Assembly (NCBI RefSeq): GCF_017562075.2
Contig: NC_054082.1
Location: forward strand, 46,459,832 to 46,523,831
Direction: 5' to 3'
DNA: 64,000 bases
Source of the DNA: Anopheles merus
Taxonomy: Eukaryota > Arthropoda > Insecta > Diptera > Culicidae
Position numbers and translations under genes: made by a program. The notes beneath the pieces were generated by a model. It was given only the letters and a program-made list of their open reading frames with translations, was not told the DNA's origin and ran no database searches. Positions 10,535-21,540 of this stretch are shown here, in pieces (the first letter of the stretch is position 1; the number at the start of each line of letters is the position of its first letter).

Positions 10535-12149
10535 ATGAACGTATCCATCGAACGGAAGCGGACCGATTGTGCAGCTCTGCCGAAGGGCTGGCAGCGCGAA
10601 GAGGTGCTCCGAAAGACGGGCCTGTCTGCGGGGAAAGTGGATGTGTACTACTACAGGTAAGGTTAAACCTTCGTTACCGGGACGCTTTCTGTGCACTTTT
10701 AGAACGTACCCGGGTTAGTTTTCATTGGTTGCTCGAAATTTAGCTGCTTAATTGGCATGAAACATAATCGTCTCGAAGGAGTTGTGATTGGGGAGTTCTG
10801 GTTTGTGCGAAGGAAACGTAAACGGATTGGTTTCTTGCTTGGAAAAAAGGCCCAGAATTCTCCATATTAACCGACACTCCGCATCACGTTCAAATTATTA
10901 CCCCATTGGCTACAGTCTAAAAACAACACATGGCAAAAGCTAACAAGGGAAAACATAACCCTCGAACTGGCTGTGACATCTTACCCAACCCGCTCATCCC
11001 TCTTTGCCCTTAACCATTGCTACAACTTTCGTTCAACCCTCGCTGCGTCTCGCTCGCCGGAAGTCCAACGGGGAAGAAAATTGAAAGTAAACCACAGCTC
11101 GCACGCGCCCTCGGCGACACGATCGATCTGTCGACGTTCGACTATCAGGCGGGTCGCATTATTGCACCGCCCTCGGTGGCCGCCGCCCAGCTGCTGCACT
11201 CCCACCACGGGCCGAGCTATCAACTGCTGCAGCAGCAGGCAAACAGTAGTAGTGCGCTGCGTCGGAAGTTTCCACCGTCAGTACCGCTCGGCGGAAGCAA
11301 CTCCCTCACCGCTACACCAATAAGCGCTGGGTGTGGTATGAAGCCTTCATCTCAGTTCGATTACAGGTAGTTGCCAATAGCAGGGGAATTCAGGAAACGG
11401 ATGATTGGAGGCCGATTTAAAGTTTCTAGTCACTGTACTTTTCGTACTAAGCCTAACATTCATTCAATTCTGATTTATTATTTACCATATTCGTTGTAGG
11501 TTCACTTAATTTACTTTACGCATGCTATTTACAATTGCGTTAAGATTTGTTTTCCCCCGCTAATGCTTGTTCTGCTTATTTTTCTTTAGCCGTGCAATGC
11601 GATCGGACACCTCATTGATCCCACCAATCAGACAAACTGCATCGATCTTCAAACAGCCGGTTACAGTCGTAAGATCGCAGGAATCGGATAATGCCAAAGC
11701 AAAGCGTGAACTACAGCACGGCAGCCAGGTGAAACCGAAGCAGCTGTTTTGGGAGAAACGTTTAGAGGTAAGTCTCCGTCCATCGTACTGCGTAATAATG
11801 TAACATTTATCGAACGTCCATTTTTTCTTTGCTACAGAATCTCGGAGCCAGTAACACCCATAACGAAGAGATCGGATCGATCGAACTACCGAAGCGACTG
11901 CGACCGATAGGGCCGGGTATACGTGAAACGACGGTGCTGCAGTCGCTAGCCACTGCGCTACACCACAACACACTTCCCGTGACTGGACAGACGGCCTCGA
12001 AAACGTCGCTCAACACTAACGCGGGCGTTTTCACCAATCCACACCAGCCGCTAATGACGAACGTGACCATCACGGAGGAGGACGTTAAGCGGCAGGAGGA
12101 GCGCGTGCAGTATGCCCGGTTACGGCTACAGGAGGCGTTGCGTGCCTAA
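10535..12149 (+). CDS. Methyl-CpG-binding-domain protein MBD2/3, 304 aa, four exons
   Basis: MBD2/3 proteins are subunits of the NuRD (Mi-2) chromatin remodelling and deacetylase complex in the nucleus. Exons are 10535-10656, 11064-11366, 11590-11767 and 11838-12149, with GT-AG introns and matching phases (two codons, both Ser, are split). The MBD covers about residues 13-75: LPKGWQREEVLRKTGLSAGK in exon 1, then SPTGKKIESKPQLARALG and IDLSTFDYQAGRI in exon 2. The middle is an Ala/Gln/Ser linker. Exons 3-4 match the MBD2/3 C-terminal region (PVTVVRSQE, KPKQLFWEKRL). The final helix KRQEERVQYARLRLQEAL corresponds to the coiled coil that pairs with p66/GATAD2. The position of the second DNA-contacting Arg finger of vertebrate MBD2 is Glu48 here, while the first (Arg26) is kept. 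A polyadenylation signal follows near 12341. Confidence 0.94.
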
Positions 12150-12340
12150 GATCCTGTACCCGGTCGTAGCCGATGGAGAAGTGAGACAGTACTGATCTTT
12201 GGCGTTTCATCTGCATCGGAGCGGCAAACCATCCGACATGCTCGGTGCTTTGTCCACTTAAACCAACACACACCTACACTTTTACATGGCTAGACGTGAT
12301 TCTTATCTTTTTACCTATGCGTATAAGTATGCAAGCTGAA

Positions 12341-12350
12341 AATAAATAAA
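12341..12350 (+). terminator. Probable MBD2/3 polyadenylation signal
   Basis: Overlapping AATAAATAAA lies about 190 bp past the MBD2/3 stop, giving a compact 3' UTR. Confidence 0.6.
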
Positions 12351-13572
12351 AATATTGTACGACTTTCTTTAAAATTATTGTCTCAAAATATTGTTAAGAA
12401 TTCGTAATGCAGATAATGAGCAGAACGCCAACGGTGCATAAGGGACATTCTAAATGTCTTTTCGTTGTGGTTGAATTGCTTGTCATTAACAAAACCTATT
12501 AGGCGGCGAATATTACTGTATCTGAAAGGCGTGGAACATAGTTTGTTGAGGTCAATGCCAATGTTTTCTTTTTGCTCCAGTAAATGTATCATCTTTATTA
12601 AACAAAATAGTTAATTAGCAGAGTTATTTGCTTCACTTTATCTATAAAAATTTATAAGAGAATTCTAACTGTAATTTTGAATTCTACCAATTACTTGGTT
12701 CGACTGTGGCAAAATGAAACTGAATAAACTGTGGTATCAATCAATTGTAGGTGCATTTGAACAGCTAGAGCCTTTTTAATATTTTTCATCAAGCAGAATA
12801 TGCTTCGAAAACACTTTCTTACATAATTATTGTTCGTTATTTGTTGATAAAACATCTATTGTACGGTAGTCAGCAGTATAAAATAACGAAAAAAAACCTT
12901 TTAACCTATGGGATTGGGTTTAACAAGTTATGGCCAAATTAAGATCCATCTTGACAGCGTGCAATGTGACCTGTCAAGTCGCCAGGAAACTGTCAATAAA
13001 TATTCATAGCTCGAGTTGATTCCCCACAAAATAGTGCTAGTACGGCCAGCCACTTACGAGAACCTTTGCCAGCAAACGGGGGAAATCACGCCAAGGTTAT
13101 TCGCTTACCGAGAACGGCAAGGTGAACGAGATAACGGTGACACGGCGCATTCGTTTGCCTTGTACGCAGAGCCGTGCGCCAACAGCGAAACAGTCTAGTT
13201 TGGAGGGAAGAAGCATCCAAGCTTGGACCTCCCGCCGTAAAACGTCAAGCAAGTTTGCGCAAAAGGCGTGCGTTCGTGTGTGCGTCTTCGTGTACGTGTG
13301 TGTGTATGCGTGCGTGCGTGTCTGCGTGTGTCAGTGTGTGTATGTGATCAGCCTCTGGGACGAAGAAGGCATGTTCCGCGCGGTAAACTAGAGAAGTGCA
13401 TCAACAGAGTGCATATAGTGGCAGCAGCAGCACCAAAAACTGCAGCAGGAAACCCTTCGCCACGATAGGGGTTTGTACGGCGTGAGTCGTCGCGTTCGAC
13501 GGGCAGTTTTGAAGGTTAGGCCGAGCGTGTGCGCTGTTGTGTGCTGCGAGAGAGCAGGTGTGCATCGCGACG
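12351..13572. promoter_or_regulatory. Spacer, promoter and probable 5' UTR of the Pom121-like gene
   Basis: The left half is AT-rich with no gene. TTGACA at 12951-12956 and TGTCAA at 12972-12977 and 12991-12996 form a cluster like those before the neighbouring genes. A GT-rich stretch follows at about 13268-13345. The 200 bp before 13573 are G/C-rich and probably 5' UTR. Confidence 0.5.
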
Positions 13573-16500
13573 ATGTTCGATCGATCGATGGAGGGAAGAA
13601 GATCAGGCATGAAGCAGCCGGAGGCGGCGAGCGCTACGCTGATGTCGGGCTTGCTGTCATCGCCCTCGAGCAGCACCAGGAACAACCAAAGCACGCCGTC
13701 AAGGATGAGTTCCTTTGGGGGCAGTGCGACGGGTTTGAGTCGCACGCTCAGCACACCGCCAGTCGCGGAATCGACGCACATCGGCGGCACGAGCTTCAGT
13801 GCTGCCTGGAACGGTGCCAATCTCGGTGGACAGTCTAAGCGGAAGCCCACCTCGCCGCTGATGAGCAACAGCCGTACACTGTTCAAAAGCAGCGGTAACC
13901 TGACGGGCATTGGGCGTGTAAATTCACGGTAAGTTACGACCAATACAAAATTGCGGTCATTCCTGTTGCTCTGGTATCTATCTTTCTCGCTTTCTCTCTC
14001 GCTCTCTTTCTCTCTCTCTCAACGGTTCTAGAGTGATAACAGACGCCAGAAGCCCGGGTCTGGTGAATCGATTGGTGCGGTACTACGATCGCGGCCAGTC
14101 CCAGGCGGCCATAAACCGCTCCCAATCACTGTCGAGCGTGTACAACAAACCGGGCCAGTTTCCGCTGGTGCAGCTGCGCAAGCAGGAACTGCGTTACACC
14201 AACAGCAGCACGGCTCGGCGGAACGGGAACTTCAGCATGGTGCGTATTGCGCCGCCGGAACGATCGCTCTTCCAGACGAACAAGCGCAGCAGCATTTTTC
14301 GCAGCGGTTCGATGTTCCTGCCGACCACGAACGAATCGGCGAACGAGTCGTCTTTGTTTGCGGGGCTAGGCACATCACGCAATGGACCCAGCGGCAGTGG
14401 CAGCGGGAGTGGTGGCAGTGGTGGTGGTGGTGGTGGTGGTGGTGGTGGTGGTGGTGATGTTGCGGACGCCGAAAACCGCGTCATCACACCGTGTGCCGAG
14501 CTGGATTCGACGCCGACCCGTAGTGTGCTCGACGCGCTGAAGGAAATTTCCCGAAAGCGTATCAACAGCGAGGAGCTGGACGCGGATCGCATCAAGAAAC
14601 AGTGCCAGGAGCTGTCGGAGCTTGATGCGGCCGGCAGTGGCCCTCCGTCATCAACGGCGGCCGTTGCCATCGGAACACACGGCCTGGCGACGAAGCGAAG
14701 CCGTGAACAGGCATCGGAAAGCAGCCCCGCCTCGCCGTCGGAGCTGGGACCGCCGGGGCTGGGCGGAGTGGGCCGTGCACCCCATTCCGGCGGCGAGCAG
14801 CAGACCCAAAAGAAACGGCTTTGCGTGAAGAACAACGACATTCTCAGCTCGCTCAGCTCCAGCCTGGTCGCAATGAACACACCGAAGCGAAATGTAGTAC
14901 CGCGCAACGATCGTCGCATGTACATGAACCACTCGATCAGCATGTCCAGTCCGGCGATCGGCACCATACCGACCTCATCCTCGACCCTGGTCGGACTAGC
15001 GACACCGGAAAAGTTCTCCAACATGGCACTGAATTCACCCGGACCGCTCGAGCGAAGCGACAGTCCGAAAGATACAACAGCCAACGGTCACGCCCAGCAG
15101 TCGGTGGCACGCACCAGCACGACACTGGACCACCACTGGAACCAATCGGGCAGGGGTAGCGCTAGCAAGGAGCCAATGGAGCAGCTTCTTCCGCCGCACC
15201 GTGCCCCACCAAAGATAACGCTCTTCAACCGACCGTACGAATCGGCGGCAATGACGGGAGTGGCAGATAAACCCGGCTCACCATCGGCCAGGGGCACCCA
15301 GTCAAGGCACGCCAGCCGGCTGCTGTCGAGCGATGGCGAAGACGACGAGCACGGCGAGGGCAGTGGGAAGGTTCAGTTTGTAAAGCCGAAGGAGAAATCG
15401 CCCAACGATGTTACCCTGTCTGGGTTAGGCTCGGGCGGATTTAGTTCGTCGCGCGATCCGCTTAAGAAACCGGCCCCATCCAAGCTGACGGTAATGCTGA
15501 AGTGCTTAAGCGGAGATCTGGACGACTACGAAGAAGAGCAGGAGGAGCAAAAATCACGTCAACCTTCGCAAGCGACTGCGCCTATGCCACAGTCGAGAAA
15601 TGGGTTTAGCTTCGGTTCCAACGCACCCGCAAAAGATACCGTTGACGGACCGAAGGAACTTCCAACGAGTGGCCCTTCGAAGCAACCGGCGGCCACTACG
15701 TTGAAGGACTCAGCGGCATCCACACCCGTGAGTGCTGCCTCCTCTTCCACGCCCGTCACGAACGGCGGACTGTCGGCGTTGATAAACAACCCCATCAAAG
15801 ATACCGGGCTGGGCAAGATCGCTGTACCAACATCAAAGGAGACTGTTGTTGCTGTTCCCGCTGCGCAAACGTCCGCAGCGAATGAACCGAAGACGGCGAG
15901 CGCTCCATCCGAGGCGGCGAAAACGCTTACGTTCTCGTTCGGATCCAACAGTGCCACTTCTGTCAGCAGCCCTCCGCCGGTAGCGACTACAACAACAACG
16001 AGCACCGGATTTTCCTTGCCGGCCAAACCGCCGGCAACAACAACGACCGCGGCAGGACAGAGCAGCACAGCGACGCCGGCCTTTTCGTTCGGAACACCGG
16101 CCTCCCCAAAGACCACAGGCGCAGCGCAAACAACTAGCAGCCCGATCGCCACTAGCTTGGGAACGTCGAATTTGATCGCTTTCTCGCCGGCACCGGGCAC
16201 GCTGGGGTCCACATTCGGCGGTAGCGGAGCTGCCAAGCTTCCCTCACCAGTACTTCAGTTCGGAAGTCCGGCAACAACGTCCACGGTCACCACCACAGCT
16301 ACACCCGGCAGCACATCGACGTTTTCGTTTGTGGCTGGAGCTTCCACAATGCCGACCGCCGCTAATACTCCAGCGATGCCAGCAGCCAGCATCAGCTCGC
16401 CTACCACCTTCGGTAGCCCTGGTTCGTTTGGAGGATTCAAACTTCCCCCCGCAGCAACGCAGGCTGGCAGCACTGGCGTCACAACCAGCACGGTGACCAC

Positions 16501-18508
16501 GACGCAATCGGCCACGCCTGCCTTCAGCTTCGGTGCCAACGCAACCACCGCTAGCAGCAGCACCACCACCACGACAATCACAGTGTTTGGTTCCAGCTCG
16601 TCACTATTCACTAACGCGGCCTCCAGTGCGACGAGCACTACTGGAACCAATGGAGCTACGATGACTAGCAGCAGTACATTTACCTTTGGCGCACCGAAAT
16701 CGACACCATCGGCGCCGGCCCCTTCGTTTACGTTCGGTGCGACGGCCCCAACAGCACAGGCAAGCACAGCGCCGGCAGCCGCCAGCACGAATGCTTTCTC
16801 CTCTTCCGTTGCACCGAGCACGACGACATTCCCAACGTTTGGTTCGATTGCTGGGGCAGGCGGCGGAGCAGCAGCAACGACAGGGGCGGCAGCTGCCACA
16901 GCCAGCGCCAACCCTACCAACCCGTCCCAACCGACGTTCACATTCGGCGGGACAAAGCCGGCATCCGCGACCACACCGAACCTGTTCGGTGCAGCCGCGC
17001 CTTCTTCCAACTCCACCACCAGCGCATCGTCCGACGCAGGCAAAACTAATCTCTTTGCTTCCGCAACAGCGCAACAAGCGAATGCGTCTAACATATTCGG
17101 TGCTGCCGCTGCCGGGAGTCAAGCCGCGCCAGCAGCACCCTCGACTGGTGGAACATCGGTGTTTGGTGTTGCCAACGGAGCTGTACCGAGTGCGGCTTCA
17201 TCTCCGTTTACCTTCGGTGCAGCCAAACCGGCAGCAGCCCCGGCCCCGACAAGTGGAAATGCTAATAGCAACAACAACAACAACAACAGCGGTACAACAG
17301 GTTCCATCTTTGGCAATGCGGTCGCATCCATCACATCCCCAGCAGGCCCAGCTGCAACGCCCGGCATGTTCACGTTCGGTTCCGCCAAAGCTCCCACTCC
17401 AGGCGCCCAGGGTGTACAAAATACGGCCACCTCAAACCAGCAGCAACCTCAGCCTTCGAATCCGCTCGGTGGTGGTGGCGTTCCCACGTTCGGTGCGACC
17501 GCTACCAGCAATACAAACTCGAGCCCCTTTGCGTTCGGTGCAAACAAGGCGCCGGCAGGGGGTGGAATTTTCGGTGGCATTACAGCAACAAACAACAACA
17601 GCACTACTGGAAATTCCAACACATCCACCCCGTCGGCGGTGCCCGCGTTTGGTGCCACCATGAACGGTGCCAATCCGGTGCCGGCTTTCGGCACCACTGG
17701 ATCCATCTTCGGCAGCGCAAATGCGACAGGAGCTTCTACCGGCCCGGGCTCAGCGAACCAATCGGTGGGCTCCATCTTTGGCACGCCACAAACGAACGGT
17801 CCTCAGAATGTGAACAACACGGCAGCGTCCACCGGTCAACCAGGTGGATTGTTTACGTTCGGAGCAAGCAATGCTGCTAACAGTGCTCCCAACAATGCCA
17901 CCCCCACGTTCGGAAGCAATGCTGGCAGCGGCAGTACCTTCGGTGGCTTCAACGCTACGCCCGCGGCAGCAACCATGTCGAATGGCATTGGCGGCAACAC
18001 GACGGCACCCGCCAACAAACCGTTCACATTCGGTGCGAGCAGTGCCGGCCCGATGGTGCCACAGAACAACGCCCAGCAGCAACAGCCGCAGCAGCAGCAG
18101 CAGCAACAGGCTGCTTCTTCCCAAGCTGGCGCTTTCAATTTCAACCTCGGATCGAACGCCGCACCAAAGCCGTTTAATTTCACTGGCGGGCTTGGCAATG
18201 CGAACGCGAATGTGGCCTCGCCGCCCATGTTTGGTTCACCGGTCGCAACGGGTAACGCCAATCCGGCACCTAACAACGCGTCTCCGTTCGCTTTCGGCGC
18301 GATGGTTAATGGAGCAAACACAGCTCCTGCCCCAAACAGCAACGCGACCGCCGGTCCGTTCACGTTCGGTGCATCGGCCGCCCAGCCTGCTCCGGGTCCT
18401 GCGTCACCGTTTAACTTCTCCGCTGGAAACGTCGCGGCAGTCGCACCACAAACGCAGCAGCAAACGGGGGCAGCATTTACCTTCGGTGGAGCACAACAGC
18501 AGCAGCCC

Positions 18509-18546
<38 letters not shown>

Positions 18547-18715
18547 ACCATTTGGCATGGGCGGTGGCGCAGCACCATTCGGTGCACCACCCGCGTTCGG
18601 TGCTCCGGGCGGTATTGTGCCCGGTGGGGTCATGCCAACGTTCAGCATCGGTACCAACTCAACCCCGAACGGACCGCCGCGGAGGATAAAGGTGGCCACG
18701 AGGCGTGTCAAGTGA
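13573..18715 (+). CDS. Pom121-like FG-repeat nucleoporin, 1679 aa, two exons
   Basis: FG nucleoporins line the nuclear pore channel and bind transport receptors. Exons are 13573-13928 and 14032-18715; the 103-bp intron has donor GTAAGT and a CT-rich tract before its AG. N-terminal features match the Pom121 family: VITDARSPGL just after the junction, VRIAPPERS near residue 185 (vertebrates have VRIAPPDR), and VLDALKEISRKR near residue 283. From about residue 640 to the end lie dozens of FSFG, FTFG, FAFG and TFG motifs in Ser/Thr/Ala/Asn-rich spacers. The chain ends in FSIGTNST and basic PRRIKVATRRVK, resembling both the Pom121 and Nup153 termini. The Nup153 zinc fingers are absent, which favours Pom121. 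No membrane segment is visible, unlike vertebrate Pom121, although an unseen upstream exon cannot be excluded. There is a poly-Gly run (about residues 240-260) and poly-Gln near residues 1465 and 1605-1625. Confidence 0.9.
14407..14456 (+). repeat. Coding (GGT)n microsatellite
   Basis: A GGT-type trinucleotide run inside the Pom121-like coding sequence encodes a Gly tract of about a dozen residues, preceded by Ser-Gly repeats. It preserves frame and is probably length-polymorphic. Confidence 0.8.
18491..18549 (+). repeat. Coding (CAG/CAA)n poly-glutamine tract
   Basis: A near-pure CAG run with CAA interruptions encodes a long Gln tract between FG motifs near the C-terminus of the Pom121-like protein. 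A shorter one occurs at about 18074-18110. Confidence 0.85.
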
Positions 18716-19436
18716 CCGTAAAGCGGATGAACCCTTGACGCAAGGGTTTCTGGGATACAGTGGGGAAGGAAGGAGAACGTTGTGCGGTTTGGCAAAACAG
18801 CAGGAGATACAAAGAAGCTCGCAACTGCAAATTCAAGACAAAGTCCGTTTATTGCGTATGTTTGTGTATGTGTGTGTGTGTGAGCGTCTGTTGAAAGTTT
18901 GACTACAATGTCTGTCGCTGCCTTAACGTTGGATTCTGTTACAGTCGCACTCCAAACAGCTTTCTTTTGGGTTTTCATATTTTTGTCTGTGGAAAACATC
19001 GTTGCTGCGTGGGCACGAGCTTTCGAGCGATGGTTTTGCAAACATTTTTCTTTCCGTGAAATACAAAATTGTGCAAGCGTCCCGTTACAATGGAAATTAA
19101 CAATGACTGGGAATTGTGTATGTGTATAGGCGTTTAAGGGATGAAGTGTATAAAGGAGAAATAAAAAATAACCCGTTTAATAAATTAACAACCTACCAAT
19201 CTGCTGATATGGGATGGGACGAAATAACAACCACGCGCGCTGTAAAATGTTTCGCACACCATGCTGTTCATTTATGGTTGATTTTTGGGATTAAATTCTA
19301 CGTAGTAAAAGGGAATCAACCTGATAACAGAAAGGGCATGATGTTTCCTTGGTTGTTGAATGAGGGGCAAGCATTATTTCTTTAACATGCATGGTATTCT
19401 GGTACTCATAATAGCTTCTGGTTGAAGCTTGCAGCG
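18716..19436 (+). other. 3' UTR and downstream spacer of the Pom121-like gene
   Basis: No gene is seen. AATAAA at 19160-19165 is a plausible polyadenylation site, giving a 3' UTR of roughly 450 bp. A GT-rich run lies near 18858-18882. Confidence 0.5.
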
Positions 19437-19447
19437 CATGCAGTGGT

Positions 19448-19505
19448 TTTTTTTTAATTTATTTTTATACAGACTTTTGGCCAATTGGCCTCATTCGCCT
19501 CTTCA
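19448..19505 (-). mobile_element. 5'-truncated non-LTR retrotransposon 3' end (58 bp) with target duplication
   Basis: The insert reads, on the minus strand, a unique 3' end ending in GTATAAAAATAAATT and an A-run. It is bracketed by an identical 11-bp direct repeat, catgcagtggt, at 19437-19447 and 19506-19516. A terminal A-tract inside a long target duplication is the mark of target-primed reverse transcription. Only the last few tens of bases of the parent element were copied, so its clade cannot be told. Confidence 0.7.
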
Positions 19506-19724
19506 CATGCAGTGGTGATATCATAGATAAACGCAAATAATTAACCATTGTTAAATATTTGTGCAGCGTGACATCGTGTACTATAGATTGTATTGCCAGT
19601 TGTAAGCTTAATTTTGATATTGAAATACTACGCCTACAAAGGATGTGTTCAATTTGGTCCAATGTTTTGCCCCCGGTGGAATCCGTTACAATTGATCGCC
19701 TTCGCTCGAATTTGTTTGCCCCCG

Positions 19725-20780
19725 CTACGTGCGTTGCCGCTGCTTAGCACAGTTCTTTATAATGCGCTGAAAGTTCCACTGCAGCGCCAGCCCGATCAAC
19801 CGCAGCGGTCCGAGCAGGTAGAACTGTACGAAGCACAGCAGCGGACCGCGCCACGGTGCCATACCGACGCAAAGGATGCTCAACACCCAGCTCTCCAGCC
19901 CCATGATGGAAAAGAACGAACCCTTCAGCGCGTCCTGCACGAGCCGCTTGCCGACGTGCTCCGGTTTAGCGAGCCCGCCCGAGCCAGATATAATTTTCGT
20001 TTCCTCCGGCTTGGTGCGATTTTCGTTCTCAAATCCGGGCGTATCGGTATCGGCCGGTAGGGCAAGTGTCACACTGACGCCCCGATGCCGCGCTTCCATC
20101 GCAATCGTTTCCGCCAGCCCGCGCAAAGCGAACTTGGAGGCGGCGTAGGCCCCATAGCCGTAGATGCCCATCAGCGCGGCCTGCGACGCGGTAATCACGA
20201 TAATGCCGTCGCCCGCTTCCTTCATCTTTGGCAAAACGTGCCGGGTGGGGTAGTAGGTGGCGAAATAGTTCACGTCCATCAGCTTGCGGGCGTCCTCGAC
20301 CGATGTGTCCTCGACCGTGCCGCAAATCGCCATGCCGGCACAGTTGATGAGCATGTAAATCGCACCGACCGTACGTTCCAGCTCGTCCAGCATGCTCGTT
20401 ACCGCGCCGTAGCTCTTGGCAAGATCCAACGAACGGAACTGTATCATCTGCGTGTCACGGACGCGTCGCTTTTCCAGCTCTTCCTTGGCTTTTTCTAAAA
20501 CACAAAAAGACATACTGCTAAGAGACTGCTTTTCGCTTCTGATGCAGTACTGCTTCTCCTCCTTACCCAGTAAAGACACATTGCGTGCAATGATGGTAAC
20601 GTGCGCCCCTAACCGGACGCACTCTATGGCGGCCCACAGACCGATTCCGCTGGAACCACCCGTAACGACCACATGCTTGCCCTTGATAAGGCGCGATTTG
20701 CGCGTGAGAAAGTAGAATATTAATCCGTGCACCAGCACAATGCCGGCAATGGTGAGAATGATTTCGGTAGAGTGCTCCAT
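19725..20780 (-). CDS. 3-ketodihydrosphingosine reductase (KDSR), 327 aa, two coding exons
   Basis: KDSR reduces 3-ketodihydrosphingosine to dihydrosphingosine with NADPH, the second step of sphingolipid synthesis, at the ER membrane. Coding exons are 20780-20567 and 20494-19725. A hydrophobic N-terminal anchor (about residues 7-25) precedes the short-chain dehydrogenase fold: TGGSSGIG at 40-47, NCAG at 122-125, catalytic Ser175 and the YxxxK pair Tyr188/Lys192. DTDTPGFENENRTKP is a KDSR hallmark. A C-terminal hydrophobic region follows. The 72-bp intron (GTAAGG...TTTTAG) has no stop and a length divisible by three, so retention would add 24 residues in frame; removing it restores the family alignment (NVSLLEKAKEEL). 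Upstream, TATTACAG before 20802 and GTAAGA at 20880 suggest a 78-bp intron in the 5' UTR. Confidence 0.95.
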   Translation of the reverse strand: MEHSTEIILTIAGIVLVHGLIFYFLTRKSRLIKGKHVVVTGGSSGIGLWAAIECVRLGAHVTIIARNVSLLGKEEKQYCIRSEKQSLSSMSFCVLEKAKEELEKRRVRDTQMIQFRSLDLAKSYGAVTSMLDELERTVGAIYMLINCAGMAICGTVEDTSVEDARKLMDVNYFATYYPTRHVLPKMKEAGDGIIVITASQAALMGIYGYGAYAASKFALRGLAETIAMEARHRGVSVTLALPADTDTPGFENENRTKPEETKIISGSGGLAKPEHVGKRLVQDALKGSFFSIMGLESWVLSILCVGMAPWRGPLLCFVQFYLLGPLRLIGLALQWNFQRIIKNCAKQRQRT

Positions 20781-20880
20781 GGTGTGCGATTCGCAGCACG
20801 GCCTGTAATAGAAGGGGAATGGTATTACACGAATGCAGCGAGATAACCGATATGGACCGTCACGGACCACTCCTTCTTAC

Positions 20881-21540
20881 CTGCAGCTGCTCTTCGGGGT
20901 TGCTCACAGACTTTTGGGCTGACTGACAGAAGAATTGTTTAAAATGCTGATTAGCGATGAAGGTGTGCGTAGTTTCCCTCCGGTAGCTTCCTGCTAAATG
21001 TGGACACGAGTATGATGCACTTTTCGGAAGTTTGCCCCAGCTTTTCATACATGAATTTGGCCTTTTATGAGCGCAAACCTATTATTTTTTGTGATTCATG
21101 CCGGGAACAGAAAGTAAACAAAACGTCTCTGCTACACTGTATGATTTCCCAAGGTGCGTACAGATGTTCGAAATTAACAACACTGTGTTTTATTCCAAAT
21201 TGCACTTCTCGCGAGTTTAACTTCGCTCCAACAGTACCAAAACAGCTGACAACTTGATGACTTAATTTTCAAAAATGTTATACAATTTAAAAATGCAAAT
21301 TTCTGCCCCATAATTTCTGAATGCATTCGCAGTTCGTTAATTTCGAACAACAAACGGATAGTATCGCCGTCTCTTTCGCGCTCGCATCGTCGCACTATGG
21401 GCGAACGGCGTCAAAATTGACAGTGGAGTTTTTAGCGACGGTTCGTCAAAAATACTTCACAACGTTGACAGAAGTCAACTGTGTTCGCGTCTGTCAACAA
21501 GTTAATACCTTCCCCTGTCATAATAGTTAGTCCTGCAGCG
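20881..21540. promoter_or_regulatory. Kdsr 5' exon and upstream promoter region
   Basis: The Kdsr leader exon begins at 20881 on the minus strand; its outer end is not visible. Further out, TTGACA at 21417-21422 and 21465-21470 and TGTCAA at 21492-21497 form a cluster like those at the other promoters of this window. No coding sequence is seen. Confidence 0.5.

Noticed and set aside
13268..13345. GT-rich run as a coding or structured RNA element
   Set aside because: It is an imperfect dinucleotide repeat in a likely leader, and the frames through it are repeat translations.
14194..19041. Long minus-strand frames opposite the Pom121-like gene, up to 401 codons
   Set aside because: They are shadows of the low-complexity FG coding sequence, with Cys/Pro/Gly-rich compositions and no domains.
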